Source of the DNA: Lachnospiraceae bacterium
Lineage (GTDB): Bacteria; Bacillota; Clostridia; Lachnospirales; Lachnospiraceae
NCBI GenBank assembly: GCA_015056735.1
Contig: SVFT01000005.1
Span: 62,001 to 126,000, forward strand
Length of the DNA stretch: 64,000 bases
Direction: 5' to 3'
The position numbers and the translations under genes are program-made. Under the pieces are notes generated by a model. That model saw only the letters and a program-made list of their open reading frames with translations, made no database searches and was not told the origin of the DNA. Of the stretch, positions 36,356-44,294 are shown piece by piece; within the stretch, counting starts at the first letter, position 1, and each line of letters begins with the position of its first letter.

Positions 36356-36384
36356 AGTATAAGCCATTCTGAATGCAAAGTAAA
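36356..36384 (-). promoter_or_regulatory. Sigma-A promoter of the repeat lipoprotein gene
   Basis: TTTACT -35 (36384-36379), 17-bp spacer, TATACT -10 (36361-36356) on the minus strand. Confidence 0.6.
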
Positions 36385-36566
36385 TACTTTTTGAACAAAA
36401 AATGAACACAATAACAGTTTTCAGCGTTTTTGTTCATAATATGTTCACATTTTAACAAGCAAAGGCTGTTTTGCACAAGGAGGGTCAAAAGAGCAGCTTT
36501 GTTTTTGTGCACAAACACAACAGTCAACTCTTCAAACATCCTGTATGTCGGCAATCTGTTATCCGG

Positions 36567-37418
36567 TTATGTTAACTTTTTCAGTCGTTCTTCTTCAATC
36601 CGCTCCAAAACCGACTCAGGAACCGCCAGTTTACCCTTTCCGATCGCCAGATCGATAGTCGGCTTGTTCGCACCATGGAAATCACTGCCGCCGCTCTCCA
36701 GAAGACCATACTTCTTGGCAAGGCTCTTCATCTGCCGCGTCTCCCCTTCCGTATAGGTCGAATAGAGCGTCTCCATCCCGTCAAGGCCGACCTCTGTAAG
36801 GTGCGCAATAAGCCTCTCCAAGCGGGCATCAGACATATGATAGAGCGTCGGATGCGCCAATACGGAGATCGCTTTTGTCTCCTTAAGAAGTGCCACAACA
36901 TCTTCGGGAGACACCTTTTCTCTGGGGACATAGCAGACACAGTGATCACCGACAAAGCGATCGAACGCTTCCTTTTTGTCACCGACATAATGATGCTTCA
37001 TCAGATAGTCCGCATAATGTGCACGCGTCAGGACCGATCCGGGGTACATCCGAAGGAGCGTATCGTAGTCGATATCGACCCCGCCGATCTCACGCAGACG
37101 CCTGCACATCTCGATATTACGCTTTTTACGGGATGCCAAGAATTCGGTAAGGCGCGTGCGAAAAGCAGGATGCTCCTTGTCAATAAAAAGGCCCACGATA
37201 TGCAGATCCTTTCCTTCGTAATTGGTTGAAAATTCGATGCCGGGAATAACAGAAACAGGCTGCCCCCCGGCAGCCTGCATTGCTTCGTCTATCCCGTCCG
37301 TTGTATCGTGATCCGTCAGGGCAAATGCAGAAAGTCCCTTCTCTATCGCATATGTTACAAGTTCGGCCGGTGTAAATGTACCGTCGGAACAATTTGAATG
37401 GACGTGCAGATCGATCAT
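36567..37418 (-). CDS. PHP-domain phosphoesterase (TrpH/YciV-like)
   Basis: A 283-residue metal-dependent phosphoesterase. The PHP metal motifs are plain: DLHVHSNCSDG (residues 3-13), LTDHDTTDG (34-42) and PGIEFS (59-64), with later metal ligands in VLAHPTLYH and GSDFHG. Relatives include E. coli YciV (RNase AM), a 5'-3' exonuclease acting on RNA 5' ends and 3',5'-bisphosphonucleotides, which is the best guess here. It lies 15 nt after the ABC-F gene on the same strand. Confidence 0.9.
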   Translation of the reverse strand: MIDLHVHSNCSDGTFTPAELVTYAIEKGLSAFALTDHDTTDGIDEAMQAAGGQPVSVIPGIEFSTNYEGKDLHIVGLFIDKEHPAFRTRLTEFLASRKKRNIEMCRRLREIGGVDIDYDTLLRMYPGSVLTRAHYADYLMKHHYVGDKKEAFDRFVGDHCVCYVPREKVSPEDVVALLKETKAISVLAHPTLYHMSDARLERLIAHLTEVGLDGMETLYSTYTEGETRQMKSLAKKYGLLESGGSDFHGANKPTIDLAIGKGKLAVPESVLERIEEERLKKLT

Positions 37419-37433
37419 ATCCGTTGTACCTCT

Positions 37434-39071
37434 TTAGTTGTCGTCTTCTTCCTTCGCAGCCGTATAAACCGTACGCTTGCGAGCCATCTCGTCACTTGCA
37501 AGGTACTCATCGTAGGTCGTGATCTTATCAAGAAGCGTGCCGTCGGGCAGGATCTCCATAATACGGTTTGCAGTCGTCTGAATGAACTGGTGATCGTGAC
37601 AGGAGAACATCTCAACGCCGGGGAACTTGATCAGTCCGTTGTTAAGCGCCTGGATGGATTCCATGTCAAGGTGGTTCGTCGGCTCGTCAAGGAGCAGACA
37701 GTTCGCACCGGAGATCATCATCTTGGACAGAAGGCAACGAACATGCTCGCCTCCGGAGAGGACCTTCACTTTCTTGACACCGTCTTCACCGGCAAACAGC
37801 ATTCTACCAAGGAAACCGCGCACATAGGTTACGTCCTTAACCGGCGAATAGCCCATCAGCCAGTCCGTGATCGTATAGTCGTTATCGAATTCCTTCGTAT
37901 AATCCTTGGGAAAATATGCCTGCGACGTGGTAACACCCCATTTGTAGGTTCCCTCATCCGGCTCCATATTGCCGGAAAGGATCTGGAACAGCGCTGTCTT
38001 GGCGATCTCATTGGAGCCGACAAGCGCGACTTTGTCATCATGTCCCAGTACAAAAGAAATGTTATTGAGCACCTTTTCTCCGTTGATCGTCTTGGAGATG
38101 CCCTCGACCGTCAGTACCTCGTTGCCGATCTCACGGTCGGGTCTGAAATCAATATACGGATATTTCCTGCTGGAAGGCTTGATCGTCTCGAGTTCGATCT
38201 TCTCAAGCGCTCTCTTACGGGATGTCGCCTGTTTGGATTTGGAGGCATTCGCGGAGAAACGGGAGATGAACTCCTGCAGTTCCTTGATCTTCTCTTCCTT
38301 CTTCTTGTTCGCTTCCTTCATCTGCTTGATGAGGAGCTGGGAACTTTCAAACCAGAAATCATAGTTGCCGGCATAGAGCTGGATCTTACCGTAATCGATA
38401 TCCGCCGTATGCGTACATACTTTATTCAGGAAATAGCGGTCGTGGCTGACCACAACAACCGTATTTTCAAAATTGATCAAAAACTCTTCAAGCCATGCGA
38501 TCGCATCAAGATCCAGATGGTTCGTCGGCTCGTCAAGAAGCAGGATGTCCGGATTACCGAACAGCGCTTTTGCAAGCAATACCTTGACCTTGTCATTGCC
38601 GACAAGATCCTTCATCATCGCATAGTGAAGCTCCGTATCGATACCGAGGCCGTTTAAGAGCATCGCCGCATTGGACTCTGCTTCCCAGCCGTCCATATCC
38701 GCAAATTCCGCCTCAAGTTCGCTGGCTTTGATGCCGTCCTCGTCCGTAAAGTCTTCCTTCGCATAGATCGCGTCCTTCTCCTTCATGACCTGATAAAGGC
38801 GCTCATTGCCGAGGATAACGGTATCCATAACCGTATAATCATCATATTTAAAGTGATCCTGTTCAAGGAACGAAAGACGCTGGCCGGGTGTCATCACGAT
38901 CTCGCCCTTGGTCGTCTCCAGGCGTCCGTCCAGGATTTTGAGAAAAGTGGACTTGCCGGCGCCGTTGGCTCCGATTAGACCGTAGCAGTTCCCTTCCGTG
39001 AACTTGATGTTGACATCTTCAAAGAGTGCTTTCTTACCCACTCTGTACGTTACATTGTTTGCACTGATCAT
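37434..39071 (-). CDS. ABC-F family ATPase (YkpA/YbiT-like)
   Basis: A soluble twin-ATPase protein that acts on the ribosome, not a transporter. From ATG 39071 (AAGGAG seven bases upstream) it has 545 residues; the frame to 39413 runs past the opposing promoter and is not used. Walker A1 is GANGAGKST, Walker B1 ILLLDEPTNHLD; the linker between domains (about 240-300) is lysine- and glutamate-rich, as the ABC-F P-site-tRNA-interacting linker should be. Walker A2 is GSNEIAKT (352-359) and signature 1 is LVGND, both off-consensus but like the YkpA subgroup as I recall it. Signature 2, LSGGEHV, is normal. Resistance is not implied. Confidence 0.92.
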   Translation of the reverse strand: MISANNVTYRVGKKALFEDVNIKFTEGNCYGLIGANGAGKSTFLKILDGRLETTKGEIVMTPGQRLSFLEQDHFKYDDYTVMDTVILGNERLYQVMKEKDAIYAKEDFTDEDGIKASELEAEFADMDGWEAESNAAMLLNGLGIDTELHYAMMKDLVGNDKVKVLLAKALFGNPDILLLDEPTNHLDLDAIAWLEEFLINFENTVVVVSHDRYFLNKVCTHTADIDYGKIQLYAGNYDFWFESSQLLIKQMKEANKKKEEKIKELQEFISRFSANASKSKQATSRKRALEKIELETIKPSSRKYPYIDFRPDREIGNEVLTVEGISKTINGEKVLNNISFVLGHDDKVALVGSNEIAKTALFQILSGNMEPDEGTYKWGVTTSQAYFPKDYTKEFDNDYTITDWLMGYSPVKDVTYVRGFLGRMLFAGEDGVKKVKVLSGGEHVRCLLSKMMISGANCLLLDEPTNHLDMESIQALNNGLIKFPGVEMFSCHDHQFIQTTANRIMEILPDGTLLDKITTYDEYLASDEMARKRTVYTAAKEEDDN

Positions 39072-39144
39072 ATTTCTTCTCCTTTGCCGCTCAATATTAT
39101 ACATGAAAATGCGGAAAATGCAAGGAAAAGCGGCTTTTCGATGG

Positions 39145-39150
39145 TATAAT
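39145..39150 (+). promoter_or_regulatory. -10 hexamer of the radical SAM gene
   Basis: TATAAT about 40 nt before the predicted start codon at 39187; no clear -35. It restricts the coding start to downstream of 39157. Confidence 0.5.
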
Positions 39151-39186
39151 GAGAAGACGCAAAACAGAAAACTCTCAAAAAACGAT

Positions 39187-40119
39187 ATGAACGAAGAAAG
39201 AAGCAGAACCGAAATATCGGAAGCGAAACAAAATATATGCGGCCTGTGTCCGCGCGAATGCACCGTCGACCGCAGCACGGCCGCCGGCTTTTGCGGCATG
39301 ACGGATACGATCCTCGTATCACGCGCCGCACTCCATATGTGGGAAGAGCCCGTGATCTCCGGTACAAACGGTTCAGGCACCGTGTTTTTTACAGGATGTA
39401 ATCTAAAGTGCATCTTCTGCCAGAACTACGAGATCGCGCACACATCGCCGGATATGCGGGCAAAGGCCGTAACGCCGGATGCGCTGAGTGATCTCTTCTT
39501 TATGCTAAAGGAAAAAGGCGCGCACAACATCAATCTCGTAACGCCCACGCATTTTATCCCGCAGATTCGGGAGGCACTTTTGACGGCGCGCACACGAGGG
39601 CTGAATCTCCCGATCGTCTACAATACATCATCTTACGAAACTGTCGGCGCGCTTCGCATGCTCGCCGGGCTGATCGATGTGTATCTCCCGGATCTGAAAT
39701 TCTGCGATCCCGCGCTCTCTAAAGAGTATGCGAATGCACCGGACTATTTTGATGCGGCACAAGCGGCGATCCGAGAAATGTTCAGGCAGGTCGGCGAACC
39801 CGTCTTTGCAGACGGTCTTATGAAAAAAGGGATCATCGCACGGCACCTTGTACTGCCGGGGCACACAAATGATTCCAAAAACATCTTAGACTATCTGTAT
39901 GAGACTTACCATGACAGGATCTACATCAGTATCATGAACCAGTATACGCCAATGCCGCGCATGAAGGATCATCCGCTCCTTGGCCGTAAAGTCACAAAGC
40001 GCGAATACGAGCGCGTCATAGATTATGCACTCGACCTCGGCATCCAAAATGCCTTCATCCAGGAAGGTGATGTCGCAAAGGAAAGCTTCATCCCGCCGTT
40101 TGACCTGACGGGACTGTGA
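39187..40119 (+). CDS. Radical SAM protein, PflX/PflA-like
   Basis: A 310-residue radical SAM enzyme of the group loosely annotated as pyruvate-formate-lyase activase-like (PflX, COG1313). The cluster-binding motif CNLKCIFC is at residues 71-78. An extra N-terminal set of cysteines (CGLCPREC at 18-25 and C36) probably holds a second site, as in PflX. Later landmarks are TPTHFIPQI and DVYLPDLKF. No formate lyase or glycyl-radical enzyme gene is near. The start is uncertain: ATG 39187 has a poor ribosome site, but the upstream -10 argues against longer forms. It converges on the RACo-like gene. Confidence 0.88.
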   Translation: MNEERSRTEISEAKQNICGLCPRECTVDRSTAAGFCGMTDTILVSRAALHMWEEPVISGTNGSGTVFFTGCNLKCIFCQNYEIAHTSPDMRAKAVTPDALSDLFFMLKEKGAHNINLVTPTHFIPQIREALLTARTRGLNLPIVYNTSSYETVGALRMLAGLIDVYLPDLKFCDPALSKEYANAPDYFDAAQAAIREMFRQVGEPVFADGLMKKGIIARHLVLPGHTNDSKNILDYLYETYHDRIYISIMNQYTPMPRMKDHPLLGRKVTKREYERVIDYALDLGIQNAFIQEGDVAKESFIPPFDLTGL

Positions 40120-40125
40120 CAAAAA

Positions 40126-40149
40126 CGAGCCTGCATACATGCAGGCTCG
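40126..40149. terminator. Bidirectional terminator between radical SAM and RACo-like genes
   Basis: CGAGCCTGCAT pairs perfectly with ATGCAGGCTCG around 2 nt, with an A-run on one side and CCTTTT on the other. Confidence 0.85.
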
Positions 40150-40159
40150 AACCTTTTCC

Positions 40160-41692
40160 CTAAAAATCCGTATCCTCTTCTTCCTCATCGGGAGCATCGG
40201 GGAATGTCATATAGTTTACATAAAGCTCATTGAAGTCAGGTTCGTTCGCAAGCACGATCTCTTCACACGGCGGAAGCGTGATCTCCTCATCGCATGTGCG
40301 CAGGTATCGGATCGCGCCCTTAAGCGACGTATTGCCGCCCGCTAAGATCTTCATCGGATCTACATCCGGCAGAAGCCCTACGCGCATCGCTTTGCGTGCA
40401 TCAAGATGGAACCCCATGCCGCCCGCCAAGATGATCGTAGCAAGATCATCCGCGGTGATACCGGCTGTTTTTAACAAAAGAGAAGCCCCGGCACGCATTG
40501 CCGCGATCGCAAGTTGGAGCTGCCTTACATCTGCCTGCGTTAAGAGCACATTCTTTCCGGAGAGCTTATCGATCACCGGATATCCCTTTTCAAAGAAAGG
40601 CGGCTGTAACAGACCCGTTTCATCCATCAGCCCGCGGTTTAGAAGATCGGCAAGAACCCCCACCGCTTCGCTGCCGCAGGAAAGGCTGCCGCCCTCAAAT
40701 GCAGGACCTGCCGCGGTACTCGTTACATACAGTTTCTTTCCGTCATAAAGCGCCATCTCGCCGTTCGTACCAAGGTCGAGAAGGAGCTTTTTCTTTTGAT
40801 CCGCGCAAAAGCCGCTCGCAAGCATACCGGATACGATATCGCCGCCGACAAAAGGCGTCAGGCCGGGCAGGATCGTCACAGGTACGTCGATATAGCCAAA
40901 ATCATCCAGTAGTCTGAATCCATCCGTTAAAGTAAGGCCGTTCTCGCCCGCATCAAACGGGTAAGCCGCAAGCCCTTCGCACGACTCACCAAGCAGCAGA
41001 TGACGCATCGCCGTATTGCAGGCGATCACGATGTGGTCGGGACGGATCCGCTCTGCGCCACCGGTACGATCGCCTGAAAGGATCGCATCAAGACCTTTCA
41101 GCAGATCTTCCTGAACGGCAACGCGAAGTGCATCTGCCTTGCCTTCCATAGAAGCACGCACACGCGAGATCACATCGCTTCCGTACCTGCGCTGACTGTT
41201 TGGAAGTCCTTTCTGATACATGATGGTACTATTCTTTATGTTAACCAATGAAAACGCGATCGTCGTTGTTCCGATATCGATCGCGACTCCGAAAATCCCC
41301 TTATCACGGCGAAGCATCTCTTTTAACGACTCTGTGCTCTGTCCCGCGTCTGCCTTTGCTGCATTTGCGGATCCGTTTGTTTCTGTATCCACAAGAAGAA
41401 TATCCGCCTCAGGATCCTCTTCTGCCCGGATCGTCAGATCTGTCTCCGGATATGCTCTGCAAGCGAGCCGAAAGCCCTGATTCAGCTCATTTTCTCCGAA
41501 ATGACGCTTGTCGGCATCCGTCACAGGGAGACTGCCTTCTACTACCTGCACCGCACACATGCCGCATATTCCGGCGCCGCCGCAGGACATGGTCAGTTCG
41601 ATCCCGTTCTCCTCCAGGATATCCGCAAGGCACTGTCCCGTTTCAAATTGGAGCGTATTCCTATCGTCTCCGCACAAAACATGAAGTTCCAT
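40160..41692 (-). CDS. RACo-like ferredoxin/ASKHA ATPase (DUF4445 family)
   Basis: A 510-residue protein with an N-terminal plant-type [2Fe-2S] domain (C37, C43, C46 and C78) joined to a large C-terminal ASKHA-fold ATPase domain (AIDIGTTTIAFSLV from about residue 137, LLDLGTNGEMALY, IILAGGMGFHLD). This is the layout of RACo, the ATP-driven reductive activator that returns corrinoid proteins of methyltransferase systems from Co(II) to Co(I). No corrinoid protein or methyltransferase gene is in the window, so its partner must be elsewhere. The acidic tail DEEEEDTDF is unusual. Convergent with the radical SAM gene. Confidence 0.9.
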   Translation of the reverse strand: MELHVLCGDDRNTLQFETGQCLADILEENGIELTMSCGGAGICGMCAVQVVEGSLPVTDADKRHFGENELNQGFRLACRAYPETDLTIRAEEDPEADILLVDTETNGSANAAKADAGQSTESLKEMLRRDKGIFGVAIDIGTTTIAFSLVNIKNSTIMYQKGLPNSQRRYGSDVISRVRASMEGKADALRVAVQEDLLKGLDAILSGDRTGGAERIRPDHIVIACNTAMRHLLLGESCEGLAAYPFDAGENGLTLTDGFRLLDDFGYIDVPVTILPGLTPFVGGDIVSGMLASGFCADQKKKLLLDLGTNGEMALYDGKKLYVTSTAAGPAFEGGSLSCGSEAVGVLADLLNRGLMDETGLLQPPFFEKGYPVIDKLSGKNVLLTQADVRQLQLAIAAMRAGASLLLKTAGITADDLATIILAGGMGFHLDARKAMRVGLLPDVDPMKILAGGNTSLKGAIRYLRTCDEEITLPPCEEIVLANEPDFNELYVNYMTFPDAPDEEEEDTDF

Positions 41693-41743
41693 ATATGACC
41701 TCCATTCCTATTTCTATTGTAGCATCTGACAGCGGAAAACAAA

Positions 41744-41779
41744 AGAAGGTCTCGCCGGATCGATTCGGCAAGACCTTCT
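41744..41779 (-). terminator. Terminator after the endonuclease IV gene
   Basis: AGAAGGTCT with GCCG pairs with CGGC and AGACCTTCT, 14 nt after the stop; followed by TTTTG on the minus strand. Confidence 0.75.
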
Positions 41780-41793
41780 GTATCATATCCATT

Positions 41794-42624
41794 TTACTTG
41801 ATCATCCACTCGCGGATCATCGCGATCTCTTTTTTGTAGCCCTCATCCTCATTCGGGGTCTCCAGGATAAAAGGCTTCCCCTGCAAAAGCGGGTGCGTCA
41901 CGACCGCTTTTAAGATCTCTGCGCCGATGTGACCCTCTCCGATCTTCTGGTGACGGTCCTTGTGCGCCGCAAGCGGATTCATGCTATCGTTCATGTGCAC
42001 CGCTTTGAGCCGTTCAAGGCCGATCACGTCATCGAACTCCTTCAGCACCTTGTCCATATCGCTGATGTCATAACCGCCGTCCCAGATATGGCAGGTATCA
42101 AGACAGACACCGATCTTATCTGATAGCTCCACAAGATCGATGATCCTCTTAAGCTCTTCAAATGTACGGCCGACTTCGGATCCCTTGCCCGCCATTGTCT
42201 CTAAAAGGACTGTCGTATGATGCTCAGGCTTCAGCGCCCTGTTAACGGCATCCGCGATCATCGGGATCGCGGCATCCTCGCCCTGTCCCACATGGCTGCC
42301 CGGGTGAAAATTATAGTAGTTACCGGGAAGATACTCCATACGCTCCATGTCATCCTGCAGCATCTCTACGGAAAACTTACGAATATCCGGCTTTGCGGCA
42401 CATACATTCATCGTATAAGGCGCATGCGCAACAAGCGGTCCGAAGTGATGCTCTTCCATATAATCCAGAAGTGCCTTTGCATCCGCAGGATCGATCGCCT
42501 TCGCCGCACCGCCGCGCGGATTACGCGTAAAGAACGCAAACGTATCGGCGCCAAGTGCTGTCGCAGCCTTGCCCATCGCAAGAAAGCCGCCCGATGAAGA
42601 TAAATGGTTCCCGATATAGATCAT
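41794..42624 (-). CDS. nfo: Endonuclease IV (AP endonuclease)
   Basis: Cuts DNA at abasic sites during base excision repair, using a trinuclear zinc site in a TIM barrel. The 276 residues show the family motifs: IGNHLSSSGGF at the start, LVAHAPYTMN, NFHPGSHVGQG, VLLETMAGKGSEVG, GVCLDTCHIWDGGYD, HMNDSMNPLAAHKDRHQKIG and FILETPNE. Each contributes histidine, aspartate or glutamate zinc ligands. It precedes the formate/nitrite channel gene on the other side by 16 nt in the same direction, so the two could be one transcript. Confidence 0.96.
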   Translation of the reverse strand: MIYIGNHLSSSGGFLAMGKAATALGADTFAFFTRNPRGGAAKAIDPADAKALLDYMEEHHFGPLVAHAPYTMNVCAAKPDIRKFSVEMLQDDMERMEYLPGNYYNFHPGSHVGQGEDAAIPMIADAVNRALKPEHHTTVLLETMAGKGSEVGRTFEELKRIIDLVELSDKIGVCLDTCHIWDGGYDISDMDKVLKEFDDVIGLERLKAVHMNDSMNPLAAHKDRHQKIGEGHIGAEILKAVVTHPLLQGKPFILETPNEDEGYKKEIAMIREWMIK

Positions 42625-42640
42625 AACGTTTTCTCCAAGA

Positions 42641-43477
42641 TCAGTTCTTCTTTGCGCAGTTTAAATAATAAAGCATCAGGCCGACCGCTACCGATCCGCC
42701 GATGATGTTACCGATCGTAACAGGGATCAGGTTCGTTACAAAGAAATGCATCCAGTCAAGGTTTGCGAGCTTGTCTGCCGCGATCCCGTACGCATCCGCC
42801 GCTTTTGCCGCATAGTCAGGATTCATCTTGGCAAAAAGTCCTGCGGAGATGTAATACATATTGGCAACGCAGTGCTCGAAACCGGATGTTACAAAAAGCA
42901 TGATGACAAAAAAGCTTGCCCAGAGCTTGCCGGCCAGGTCCTTGCCGCAAAATGCCATGATAACCGCGGCGCTGACAAGGATATTACAAAGGATACCGGA
43001 AACAAGCGCCTTTGCAAACGGCATCGTTGCTTTTCCAAGTGCCACTTTGATCGTGTACGCGCCGAGCAGACCCGATGAATAATCAAACTGTCCCGTTGCC
43101 ATCGTCATCCACGCGATCAGCATACCGCCGACCAGATTGCCAAGGAATACAAGTACCAGGATCCGGACAAAACCCATCAGCGTCACTTTCTTATCCGCAA
43201 CCGCCATCGCGATCAGACAGTCACCGGTAAAAAGCTCAGCACCCATCGTGATGACCATCATCAGGCCCACCGGGAATACGCAGCCCGCCACAAGTCTTGC
43301 GACACCTACATTTTCGATCGCATGCGCCGCAACGCTGGATCCCTGTGCACCGAGCGCGATCATCGCGCCTGCCATAATGGCTTTCATAAAAATGGAGCAG
43401 GCGGAAGCTTTTGCCTTACCGGCCGCGCCGGCGATGTAGCCTTCCACCGCTTCTTTGATCGATAAAATTCCGTTCAT
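42641..43477 (-). CDS. Formate/nitrite transporter family channel (FNT)
   Basis: A 278-residue pentameric anion channel with six hydrophobic segments. Family landmarks are AGAMIALGAQ, GAELFTGDCLIAMA, the interrupted helix near LVLVFLGNLVGG and FEHCVANMYYISAG. Formate, nitrite, lactate or hydrosulfide are the known cargoes; in a mixed-acid fermenter formate export is likely. Of two starts, ATG 43477 has GGGG at a normal spacing of eight bases, whereas ATG 43483 is too close to it. Confidence 0.93.
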   Translation of the reverse strand: MNGILSIKEAVEGYIAGAAGKAKASACSIFMKAIMAGAMIALGAQGSSVAAHAIENVGVARLVAGCVFPVGLMMVITMGAELFTGDCLIAMAVADKKVTLMGFVRILVLVFLGNLVGGMLIAWMTMATGQFDYSSGLLGAYTIKVALGKATMPFAKALVSGILCNILVSAAVIMAFCGKDLAGKLWASFFVIMLFVTSGFEHCVANMYYISAGLFAKMNPDYAAKAADAYGIAADKLANLDWMHFFVTNLIPVTIGNIIGGSVAVGLMLYYLNCAKKN

Positions 43478-43586
43478 GTTCATATCCCCTCATCAGTAGT
43501 TTTCATTCCTGCTCGATTATAGCACGGGAAACCGCAATTTTCCACAATCGAGCAGACTTTCTCATGTTTGGTCTTACATACAGAAA

Positions 43587-43610
43587 GGACCTGCCGCAGC
43601 GGGCAGGTCC
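43587..43610 (-). terminator. Terminator after the sortase gene
   Basis: GGACCTGC pairs with GCAGGTCC, about 15 nt after the sortase stop; TTTCTG follows on the minus strand. Confidence 0.7.
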
Positions 43611-43625
43611 GGTCAGCTTTTATTC

Positions 43626-44294
43626 TTATACTCTCTCCGCTGTAATCACGAGGCGATGTGTTGCCACATAAATTGGAGTGCAGGTGTAAAGCGTCAAAAT
43701 CTCGCGATCGCCCTGTTCTAAAACCGACAGATCGTCAGGCTCTACGACGCGGATGCCGCTGACACGGTAAGAAAGCGTCTCGTCCGGATAGTCCACGTAG
43801 ATCATGTCACCGATCTCAACTTCATCGAGGCGGTTAAAATACCGCCCAAACGTATAATTACGATGACCCGCGATCACGCAGTTGCCAAGTTCGCCCGGAT
43901 AAGCAGTGCCTTCCTGATGGCCGAGAGCCGCTTTCAGCGCGCTCTTCGATGTCCCCTCCACAACGGGATTCTCGGAATCGATCTTGGGGATTCGAAGGAT
44001 CCATGGAATCTTGACGGCACCATCTGTCGGAAGCATTTCCGCATCTGTCGGAAGCACTCTTGCATCTGTCTGCTCCACGCTCCTTGTGCGCTGCATACGG
44101 AACGCTTCCACCGCCTCCCTGCGGATCTCATCCTGCTCCATATTCAAAAGCACGGAGCCCCCGATCAGCACGATGCCGGCTACTACCAAGAGCAGTCCCA
44201 AAAAGCGCATAACAGGAAGACGTAAGCTGTGCCTCCCGGCATTTTTCTTTTCGTTACTTGTATTTGATAAAGTTTTCATCTCAGTTCTCTTCAC
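43626..44294 (-). CDS. Sortase, partner of the adjacent LAKTG adhesin
   Basis: A membrane-bound cysteine transpeptidase that anchors surface proteins to the wall or joins pilins. In the 222 residues from GTG 44294 there is one membrane segment (about 30-50), a linker with two LPTD units (81-92), and a sortase barrel with H144 (IAGHRNYTFG), C205 (TLYTCTP) and R214 (THRLVIT) as the catalytic triad. The TLYTCTP...THRL motif is like class C/D enzymes; no C-terminal membrane segment is present, so D-like is possible. An ATG at 44279 is the alternative start, right after the adhesin's TGA; the GTG form overlaps the adhesin by 14 nt. Its substrate is very probably the adhesin. Confidence 0.9.
   Translation of the reverse strand: MKRTEMKTLSNTSNEKKNAGRHSLRLPVMRFLGLLLVVAGIVLIGGSVLLNMEQDEIRREAVEAFRMQRTRSVEQTDARVLPTDAEMLPTDGAVKIPWILRIPKIDSENPVVEGTSKSALKAALGHQEGTAYPGELGNCVIAGHRNYTFGRYFNRLDEVEIGDMIYVDYPDETLSYRVSGIRVVEPDDLSVLEQGDREILTLYTCTPIYVATHRLVITAERV

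Noticed and set aside
37434-39071. Degenerate P-loop and signature in the ABC-F protein as a sign of decay
   Set aside because: GSNEIAKT and LVGND-type variants are, to my knowledge, usual in the YkpA/YbiT subgroup; Walker B motifs and the rest are intact.
39071-39413. N-terminal extension of the ABC-F ATPase
   Set aside because: It overlaps the opposite-strand radical SAM gene and promoter; ATG 39071 has AAGGAG and matches family starts.
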